From positions 124,001 to 188,000 of the forward strand of contig CCNA01000001.1 of the NCBI GenBank assembly GCA_000824805.1: a stretch of 64,000 nucleotides of DNA. The letters are read 5' to 3'. Below are positions 57,964 to 64,000 of this stretch, in pieces; the stretch's first letter is position 1; the number at the start of each line of letters is the position of its first letter. The translations under genes were made by a program, and so were the position numbers. The notes beneath the pieces were generated by a model. That model did no database searches. It saw only the letters and a program-made list of their open reading frames with translations, and was not told where the DNA came from. The stretch comes from Mesorhizobium sp. SOD10 (lineage in GTDB: Bacteria; Pseudomonadota; Alphaproteobacteria; Rhizobiales; Rhizobiaceae).

Positions 57964-60876
57964 CTACTCCGCCGCTTCCAGCGGAGCGATACGGCGGCTC
58001 TGCCGAGCCTGCTCGTTATAGTCCTTCTGCCAGTCGGTCGGGCCGTTGGACGGCGCCACCTGCACGGCGGTGACCTTGTATTCCGGACAGTTGGTCGCCC
58101 AGTCCGAGAAGTCGGTCGTGATCACATTGGCCTGCGTGTCGGGGTGGTGGAAGGTCGTGTAGACGACACCGGGCGAGACGCGGTCGGTGATCAGCGCGCG
58201 CAGCGTCGTCTCGCCGGAGCGGCTCGCGAGCCGCACCCAGTCGCCATCGCGCACGCCGCGGACTTCGGCGTCATGCGGATGGATCTCCAGCCGGTCCTCG
58301 GCATGCCAAACAATGTTTCCGGTGCGCCTCGTCTGCGCGCCGACATTGTACTGCGACAGGATACGTCCGGTGGTGAGCAGCAGCGGATAGCGCGGGCCGG
58401 TCCGCTCGTCCGTCGCCACATATTCGGTACGGATGAATTTGCCCTTGCCGCGCACGAAGCCGTCGACATGCATGACCGGCGTGCCGAGCGGTGCCTTTTC
58501 GTTGCAGGGCCACTGCACCGAGCCGACGCGGTCGATCAGATCGAAGGAGACGCCGGCGAAACTCGGCGTGGTCTTGGCGATCTCGTCCATGATCTCGGAC
58601 GGATGCGTATAGTTCCAGTCGAGCCCGATGGCGCGGGCGAGTTCCTGCGTCGCTTCCCAGTCAGCGTAGCGCGCCTTCGGCTCCAGCACCTTGCGCACCA
58701 TGTTGATGCGGCGCTCGGCATTGGTGAAGGTGCCGTCCTTCTCGAGGAAGGTCGAGCCCGGCAGGAAGACATGCGCGTAGTTCGCCGTCTCGTTGAGGAA
58801 GAGGTCGTGCACGACCACGCATTCCATCGCGGCGAGACCGCCGGCGACATGCTTGGTGTCGGGATCGGACTGCAGGATGTCCTCGCCCTGGATGTAGATG
58901 CCCTTGAACGAGCCGTCGACGGCGGCGTCCAGCATGTTGGGGATGCGAAGGCCCGGCTCGTCGTCCAGCTTCACGCCCCACAGGCTCTCGTAGATATCGC
59001 GCACTGCGTCGCCCGAGATATGGCGGTAACCCGGCAGCTCATGTGGGAAGGAGCCCATATCGCATGAGCCCTGCACGTTGTTCTGGCCGCGCAGCGGGTT
59101 CACGCCGACACCCGGACGGCCGATATTGCCGGTGGCCATGGCGAGGTTGGCGATGGCGATCACAGTGGTCGAGCCCTGGCTGTGCTCGGTGACGCCGAGG
59201 CCGTAATAGATCGCGCCATTGCCGCCCTTGGCATAGAGCCGCGCAGCACCCCGGATGGCCTCCGGGTCGACCCCGGACAGCTTGCCGACAGTCTCGGGGC
59301 TGTTCTCCGGCAGGGCGACGAAGGAAGCCCAGTCCTCGAATTCGGCCCAGTCGCAGCGCTCGCGGATGAAAGCCTCGTCGAACAGGCCTTCGGTGACGAT
59401 GACATGCGCCAGCGCCGTCAGCACCGCCACATTGGTGCCGGGCTTCAAAGGCAGGTGGTAGTCTGCCTCGACATGGGCCGATCTCACCATCTCGGTGCGG
59501 CGCGGATCGATGACGATCAGCTTGGCGCCCTGGCGCAGCCGCTTCTTCAGCCGCGAGGCGAACACGGGGTGCGCGGAAGCCGGATTGGCGCCGATGATCA
59601 CCGCGACATCGGTGTATTCGACGGAATCGAAATCCTGCGTGCCGGCCGAGGTGCCGTAGGTCTGGCCGAGACCGTAGCCGGTCGGTGAATGGCAGACGCG
59701 CGCGCAAGTGTCGACATTATTGTTACGGAAGCCCTGCCGCACCAGCTTCTGGACGAGATAGGTTTCCTCATTCGTGCAGCGCGAAGAGGTGATGCCGCCG
59801 ATGGCGCCGCGTCCGTATTGATACTGGATGCGGCGGAATTCCTTGGCCGTGTGGGCGATAGCCTCTTCCCAGCTCACCTCGCGCCAGGGATCGGTGATCT
59901 TCTCGCGGATCATCGGCGACAGGATGCGGTCCTTATGCGTTGCGTAGCCATAGGCGAAACGGCCTTTCACGCAGGAATGGCCATGGTTGGCCTTGCCGTC
60001 CTTGTAAGGCATCATGCGGATGACCTCGTCATCCTTCACCTCGGCCTTGAACGAGCAGCCGACGCCGCAATAGGCGCAGGTGGTGACGGCCGAGCGCTCC
60101 GGCATGCCCTTTTCAAGCACAGTCTTCTCGCGCAATGCGTCCGTCGGGCAGGCCTGCACGCAGGCGCCGCAGGAGACGCATTCGGAAGCGATGAAATCCT
60201 CATGCATGCCGGCGACCATGCGTGACTCGAAACCGCGGCCCTCGATGGTCAGCGCGAAGGTGCCCTGCACTTCCTCGCAGGCGCGCACGCAGCGCGAGCA
60301 GACGATGCACTGTGCCGGGTCGTAGGTGAAATAAGGATTGGATTCGTCGCGTGCGATATAGTCGACAGCCAGGGAGCCGTGGCCGGGCGCGACCCCGTTC
60401 TCCTGCTTGACGTGGTTGCGGCCTTCGACGCCGTAACGGTTTTCGGTGAGCCCCACCGACTTCGCCACCGCGTCGAACTCGCTGGCGCCGGTTCCGGCCT
60501 TCTCGTTCCAGCCGGTCGGATGGTCGGAGACATAGAGCTCCATGACGCCGCGCCGGATCGCGTCGAGCCGGTCCGATTGCGTGCGCACCACGATACCCTC
60601 GGCAACGGGCGTCGTGCAGGAGGCGGGCGTGCCGCCGCGTCCTTCGATCTCGACCAGGCAGACGCGGCAGGAGCCGAAGGAGTCGAGCATGTCGGTGGCG
60701 CAGAGCTTCGGGATCTCGACGCCACCCTCCATGGCCGCGCGCATGATCGAGGTGCCTTCCGGCACGGTGATGCTTTGCCCGTCGACGGTCAGCGTGACCT
60801 GCTTGGTCGCTTTCGACTCCGGCGTTCCGTAGTCGATCTCCTGGATGAGTGTCGGGAAGTCGGCCTTGATGTTCAT
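57964..60876 (-). CDS. fdsA: NAD-dependent formate dehydrogenase alpha (molybdopterin) subunit
   Basis: 970 residues; oxidises formate to CO2. An N-terminal [2Fe-2S] domain has Cys59, 70, 73 and 87, two ferredoxin [4Fe-4S] motifs follow (CIVCSRCVRAC at 190-200; CVSCGACVQAC at 233-243), then a Mo-bis-MGD domain with its own cluster (CAYCGVGC, about 267-274) and Mo ligand Cys395-His396 in CARVCHSPTG, so no selenocysteine is used. His119 of the usual His-Cys3 cluster is present, but residues 120-189 contain no cysteine, so that extra [4Fe-4S] site seems to be missing. It lies 10 bp after fdsB. Confidence 0.95.
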   Translation of the reverse strand: MNIKADFPTLIQEIDYGTPESKATKQVTLTVDGQSITVPEGTSIMRAAMEGGVEIPKLCATDMLDSFGSCRVCLVEIEGRGGTPASCTTPVAEGIVVRTQSDRLDAIRRGVMELYVSDHPTGWNEKAGTGASEFDAVAKSVGLTENRYGVEGRNHVKQENGVAPGHGSLAVDYIARDESNPYFTYDPAQCIVCSRCVRACEEVQGTFALTIEGRGFESRMVAGMHEDFIASECVSCGACVQACPTDALREKTVLEKGMPERSAVTTCAYCGVGCSFKAEVKDDEVIRMMPYKDGKANHGHSCVKGRFAYGYATHKDRILSPMIREKITDPWREVSWEEAIAHTAKEFRRIQYQYGRGAIGGITSSRCTNEETYLVQKLVRQGFRNNNVDTCARVCHSPTGYGLGQTYGTSAGTQDFDSVEYTDVAVIIGANPASAHPVFASRLKKRLRQGAKLIVIDPRRTEMVRSAHVEADYHLPLKPGTNVAVLTALAHVIVTEGLFDEAFIRERCDWAEFEDWASFVALPENSPETVGKLSGVDPEAIRGAARLYAKGGNGAIYYGLGVTEHSQGSTTVIAIANLAMATGNIGRPGVGVNPLRGQNNVQGSCDMGSFPHELPGYRHISGDAVRDIYESLWGVKLDDEPGLRIPNMLDAAVDGSFKGIYIQGEDILQSDPDTKHVAGGLAAMECVVVHDLFLNETANYAHVFLPGSTFLEKDGTFTNAERRINMVRKVLEPKARYADWEATQELARAIGLDWNYTHPSEIMDEIAKTTPSFAGVSFDLIDRVGSVQWPCNEKAPLGTPVMHVDGFVRGKGKFIRTEYVATDERTGPRYPLLLTTGRILSQYNVGAQTRRTGNIVWHAEDRLEIHPHDAEVRGVRDGDWVRLASRSGETTLRALITDRVSPGVVYTTFHHPDTQANVITTDFSDWATNCPEYKVTAVQVAPSNGPTDWQKDYNEQARQSRRIAPLEAAE

Positions 60877-60886
60877 CTGCCAGCTC

Positions 60887-62443
60887 CTATTCAGCCGCCA
60901 CGCGCGCCGGCGCAGGCTTGAAATCTTCGGGGAAATGCGTGATCGAGCTCATCACCGGATAGGGCGTGAAGCCGCCCAGCGCGCAGAGCGATCCGAACTT
61001 CATTGTGTTGCAGAGGTCGGTGACCAGCGCGAGGTTCTTCTCCGCCTCGATCCCGGCAGCCACCTTGTCGAGAACCTCCATGCCGCGCGTCGAGCCGATG
61101 CGGCAGGGCGTGCACTTGCCGCAGCTCTCGATAGCGCAGAACTCCATGGCGAAGCGCGCCTGCTTCATCATGTCGGCGCTGTCGTCGAACACGGTTATGC
61201 CGGCATGGCCGATCAGTCCGTCGCGCTTGGCGAATTCCTCGTAGTCGAAGGGCGTGTCGAAGAGCGCGCGCGGGAAATAGGCGCCGAGCGGCCCGCCGAC
61301 CTGCACCGCCTTCACCGGGCGTCCCGAAGCCGTGCCGCCGCCGATCTCGTCGACGATTTCGCCGAGCGTCAGACCGAAGGCCGTCTCGAACAGGCCGCCA
61401 TGCTTGACGTTGCCGGCGATCTGTATCGGGATCGTGCCGCGCGAGCGGCCCATGCCGAAATCCTTGTAGTAGGCGGCGCCCTTGTCCATGATGACAGGCA
61501 CGGAGGCCAGGCTGATCACATTGTTGATCACCGTCGGCTTGCCGAACAACCCTTGAATGGCCGGCAGGGGCGGCTTGGCGCGCACCACGCCGCGTTTACC
61601 TTCGAGGCTGTTGAGCAAGGAGGTTTCCTCGCCGCAGACATAGGCGCCGGCGCCGACGCGGATTTCCATGTCGAAGGCGTTGGGGGAGCCCAGCACATTG
61701 GGGCCGAGCACGCCCGCCCTGCGCGCGATCGCGACGGCCTTGTTCATCGTCGCCACCGCATGCGGATATTCCGAGCGGATATAGACGAAGCCCTTGGTCG
61801 CGCCTGTGGCGATGCCGGCGATCGCCATGCCTTCGATCAGCACGAAGGGATCGCCTTCCATGATCATGCGGTCGGCGAAAGTGGCGCTGTCGCCCTCGTC
61901 GGCGTTGCAGACGATGTATTTCTGCGAGCCCGCCGTATCCAGCACCGTCTTCCACTTGATGCCCGTCGGGAAGCCGGCGCCGCCGCGGCCGCGCAGGCCG
62001 GATTCGGTCACCTGCTTCACGATATCCGCGGGCGCCATCGCCACTGCATTCTGCAGGCCGTTCAGGCCGCCATGCGATTTGTAGCTGTCAAGCGACAGCG
62101 GATCGATGACGCCGCAGCGCGCGAAGGTCAGCCGCGTCTGCTTGGCGAAGAAGGGGATCTTGTCGGGCGAGCCCAGCCAGCGCTTGTGGTGGCCGCCGGT
62201 AAGGAAGCCGCTGTCGAACAGGCTCTTGACGTCGGACGGCTTTACCGGCCCGTAGGCGATGCGGCCCATGTCGGTAGCCACTTCCACCATCGGCTCCAGG
62301 AAGTAAGCGCCACGCGAACCGTTGCGCACGATCTTGGCTTCGACGCCGCGCTCCCTGAGCTCCTTCTCGATCGCTTTGGCGACCTTTTCGGCGCCGAGCG
62401 CCAGCGCGCCGGAATCTGCCGGGATATAGATGCGCGGGATCAT
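60887..62443 (-). CDS. fdsB: Formate dehydrogenase beta subunit (NADH/FMN-binding, NuoF-like)
   Basis: 518 residues. The diaphorase subunit passes electrons from FdsA to NAD. FMN/NAD-binding sequences are GLRGRGGAGFPTGIKW and CNADEGDSATFADRMIM, with GAGAYVCGEETSLLNSLEG. The [4Fe-4S] motif is ESCGKCTPCRIGSTRG plus a later cysteine (DLCNTMKFGSLCALGG). The N-terminal 100 residues are the short FdsE-like extension typical of FdsB. ATG 62443 overlaps the fdsG stop by 4 bp (ATGA). Confidence 0.95.
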   Translation of the reverse strand: MIPRIYIPADSGALALGAEKVAKAIEKELRERGVEAKIVRNGSRGAYFLEPMVEVATDMGRIAYGPVKPSDVKSLFDSGFLTGGHHKRWLGSPDKIPFFAKQTRLTFARCGVIDPLSLDSYKSHGGLNGLQNAVAMAPADIVKQVTESGLRGRGGAGFPTGIKWKTVLDTAGSQKYIVCNADEGDSATFADRMIMEGDPFVLIEGMAIAGIATGATKGFVYIRSEYPHAVATMNKAVAIARRAGVLGPNVLGSPNAFDMEIRVGAGAYVCGEETSLLNSLEGKRGVVRAKPPLPAIQGLFGKPTVINNVISLASVPVIMDKGAAYYKDFGMGRSRGTIPIQIAGNVKHGGLFETAFGLTLGEIVDEIGGGTASGRPVKAVQVGGPLGAYFPRALFDTPFDYEEFAKRDGLIGHAGITVFDDSADMMKQARFAMEFCAIESCGKCTPCRIGSTRGMEVLDKVAAGIEAEKNLALVTDLCNTMKFGSLCALGGFTPYPVMSSITHFPEDFKPAPARVAAE

Positions 62444-62919
62444 GAACGCACCTCCGCGACGATCTCTTCGATCTTCTCGTCATCGAGCCGGCCGATGACT
62501 TCGCCGTCGAGCATTGCCGACGGCGAGCAGGCGCAAAGCCCGAGGCAATAGACCGGCTCCAGTGTAACCGATCCGTCGCGCGCGGTCTCGTGGAAATCGA
62601 TGCCGAGCAACTGCTTGACCTTGGCGGCGACCGCCTCCGAGCCCATCGACTGGCAGGCTTCCGCCTGGCAGAGCTTCAGCACATGCCGTCCTGCGGGCTG
62701 CGCGCGGAAATCGTGATAGAAGCTGACCACGCCGTGCACTTCGGCACGGGAGAGGTTCAGCCCGTCGGCGATCACCGGCAGAGCGTCCTTCGGAACGTGC
62801 CCGAACTCTTCCTGTATGCTGTGCAGGATCGGCAGCAGCGGGCCCTCGAGGCCCTTCATCTCGTCAATGATCGCCGCCGTGCGCGACGCTATCTCGGTAC
62901 TTGCGGCCTGCATGGTCAC
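62440..62919 (-). CDS. fdsG: Formate dehydrogenase gamma subunit (NuoE-like [2Fe-2S] protein)
   Basis: 159 residues if started at GTG 62919, which is 6 nt from GAGGG; ATG 62913 (two codons later, 12 nt from GAGGG) is the alternative. Thioredoxin-like [2Fe-2S] ligands are LCQAEACQSMG and CLGLCACSPSAML. The helical N-terminal part (HSIQEEFGHVPKDALPVIADGLNLSRAEVHGVVSFYHDF) matches NuoE. It is the first gene of fdsGBA-fdhD-fdsD. Confidence 0.93.
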   Translation of the reverse strand: MTMQAASTEIASRTAAIIDEMKGLEGPLLPILHSIQEEFGHVPKDALPVIADGLNLSRAEVHGVVSFYHDFRAQPAGRHVLKLCQAEACQSMGSEAVAAKVKQLLGIDFHETARDGSVTLEPVYCLGLCACSPSAMLDGEVIGRLDDEKIEEIVAEVRS

Positions 62920-62967
62920 GCAGCGCCCTCCCTGGGTCGTGGCATCCAACCATATGTCGCCCAAACG

Positions 62968-63084
62968 CTTAGCGATTTTGAGGCGACGACATGCGTAGAC
63001 GCAATATCGCTAAGTCCTTACGAAATCAGAGGAAACCCCCGAGATCAATAAAGCGCTCCCGTTGCTCGATAGAAATTTTCTATC
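62968..63084 (-). promoter_or_regulatory. fds operon control region: LysR-type dyad and long-spaced inverted repeat
   Basis: GATAGAAATTTTCTATC (63068-63084) is a perfect 17-bp dyad with ATAG-N7-CTAT, i.e. a T-N11-A LysR site like those bound by OxyR-type and formate dehydrogenase LysR regulators. Nearer the operon, CTTAGCGAT (62968-62976) and ATCGCTAAG (63006-63014) are exact 9-bp inverted arms 29 nt apart. Both lie between the lysR stop (63112) and the fdsG start. Confidence 0.6.
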
Positions 63085-63111
63085 AAGAGCCGGCGGCCCG
63101 CATTATCTAAC

Positions 63112-64000
63112 CTAGCGGTGGGCGCGGAAATCGTCCGCCAGCGCCATCGCCTCGTCCAGAAGCGCCTGCACCAGCGGCGTGTGCGGCTCGCGCCGCGCCG
63201 CCACCAGCCCGACCGTGTGGCTGGCATCCGGCTCGACGATCGGTATCGCCCTGATCGGTTCGGAAAAGCCAAATGTTTCCGCAAGGTTGAGCGGCATGAT
63301 CGACGACCATTTGCCGGTCCTGATATGCGAGAATAGCACGATCATCGAATTGGATTCCAGCGTCGGCCGTACCTGCACGCCGGCTTCCGCAAGGTGTTGG
63401 TCGATGATGCGGCGGTTCTGCATATCCGGCGTGAGAAGACAGAGCGGCAGCTGGCTGATCTCGGACCAAGTCACTTTGTCGCGGTCGGAATAGGGGTTCC
63501 CGACCGCGGTGATGAGCTGGTAGCGCTCGTCATAGAGCGGCACGCTGGTCACGCGTCCGAGCGGCTCGTTATCGAGATAGGTGATGCCGGCATCGACATC
63601 GAAATTGCCGAGCAGCGACAGCACTTCGATCGAGGTGCGCGACAGCACCGAGAAGGTGACGCCCGGATGCTTTTCCCGGAACGGCGTGGTCAGCCGCGCC
63701 ACCATGGCAAGCGCCGTCGGGATTGCCGCGATGCGGATGCGTCCGGACAGACCGTGACGCGCCGCCCGCATCTCCTCGCGCATGGTCCTTGTATCGCCCA
63801 CGATGCGGCGCGCCCAGCCCAGCACTTGTTTGCCTTCCGGCGTCAGGCCCTGGAAGCGGGAACCGCGCAGCACCAGCATGACGCCGAGCTGCTCTTCGAG
63901 CTGCTTGATGCCGGCCGATAGAGTCGGCTGCGTGACGCCGCACACTTCCGCGGCCCGGCCGAAATGCTCCTCCTTGGCCAAAGCGATGAAGAATTCCAGC
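63112..64000 (-). CDS. LysR-family regulator, probable fds operon activator (5' end outside window)
   Basis: The minus-strand frame stays open to the right edge, giving 296 residues beginning ...LEFFIALAKEEHFGRAAEVCGVTQPTLSAGIKQLEEQLGVMLVLRG, so only the first few codons of the winged helix are missing. The effector domain follows (RIRIAAIPTALAMVARL, SNSMIVLFSHIRTGKWSSIMP). Its position directly upstream of fdsGBA, and the LysR-type dyad between them, suggest that it controls formate dehydrogenase. Confidence 0.9.
   Translation of the reverse strand, partial: LEFFIALAKEEHFGRAAEVCGVTQPTLSAGIKQLEEQLGVMLVLRGSRFQGLTPEGKQVLGWARRIVGDTRTMREEMRAARHGLSGRIRIAAIPTALAMVARLTTPFREKHPGVTFSVLSRTSIEVLSLLGNFDVDAGITYLDNEPLGRVTSVPLYDERYQLITAVGNPYSDRDKVTWSEISQLPLCLLTPDMQNRRIIDQHLAEAGVQVRPTLESNSMIVLFSHIRTGKWSSIMPLNLAETFGFSEPIRAIPIVEPDASHTVGLVAARREPHTPLVQALLDEAMALADDFRAHR

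Overview
The window is high-GC alphaproteobacterial chromosome, most likely from Mesorhizobium or a close relative in the Rhizobiales. The evidence is the glnD / mutS / malic enzyme neighbourhood, an Omp2/Rop-type porin, DUF1127 and DUF6356 small proteins, a DmlA/DhaA-like haloalkane dehalogenase, and several short palindromic intergenic repeats typical of that genus. I see no rRNA, tRNA, CRISPR array, transposase, integrase or phage gene. Species-level identity is inference.

Layout. (1) 1-7153: the 5' two thirds of glnD (minus, running off the left edge), then a copper island (CueR-type operator, copper P-type ATPase, DUF305 protein), an aldo/keto reductase, a TetR regulator and a DUF1348 protein whose promoter carries two perfect palindromes. 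(2) 7231-14142: mutS, divergent NADP-type malic enzyme with its phosphotransacetylase-like tail, a strong bidirectional terminator, and a major porin. (3) 14143-21781: an orphan MbcA/ParS-like antitoxin-domain protein, a PfkB (adenosine kinase-like) kinase, an EamA transporter, an EI24/CysZ-like membrane protein, a PEP mutase/isocitrate lyase-family enzyme, a secreted protein of unknown function, HAD phosphatase coupled to dut, and an Lrp regulator. (4) 21897-28271: a DUF6356 protein, tandem duplicated class II glutamine amidotransferases, a FAD amino-acid oxidase-like protein, a CadC-like regulator divergent from a DUF4242 / exported-protein pair, and a DUF1127 protein. A 31-nt block, 26/31 identical, lies upstream of both the second amidotransferase and the DUF4242 operon, suggesting a small regulon. 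(5) 28386-36134: a probably leaderless tetR coupled to a haloalkane dehalogenase gene, then prfC, a VOC protein, ilvD and an MsbA-like ABC exporter.

(6) 36268-45667: a cytosine deaminase-like amidohydrolase, a second EamA transporter, two choline-kinase-like proteins, a methyltransferase, and an 817-residue dimethylglycine/sarcosine dehydrogenase-like flavoprotein, followed by DeoR and LysR regulators. The kinase-dehydrogenase operon is preceded by a structured leader ending in an intrinsic terminator, which is the best candidate here for an undescribed cis-regulatory RNA. (7) 45671-51705: a ydcSTUV-patD type polyamine (putrescine/GABA) uptake and oxidation operon, with a LysR-type dyad in front and large inverted repeats between its genes. 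(8) 51869-56563: a minus-strand cluster (berberine-bridge-type FAD oxidase, a small unknown protein, SnoaL-like, AhpD-like) headed by an unusual regulator made of an alpha/beta-hydrolase, a degenerate class III cyclase domain and a LuxR helix-turn-helix. (9) 56684-64000: the NAD-dependent formate dehydrogenase operon fdsGBA-fdhD-fdsD with a LysR gene upstream (cut by the right edge). Its FdsA lacks the cysteines of the usual N-terminal His-Cys3 [4Fe-4S] site.

Several reading frames computed from the sequence have non-ATG or over-extended starts. I moved starts downstream where a Shine-Dalgarno sequence or family length supported it, and each entry says so.
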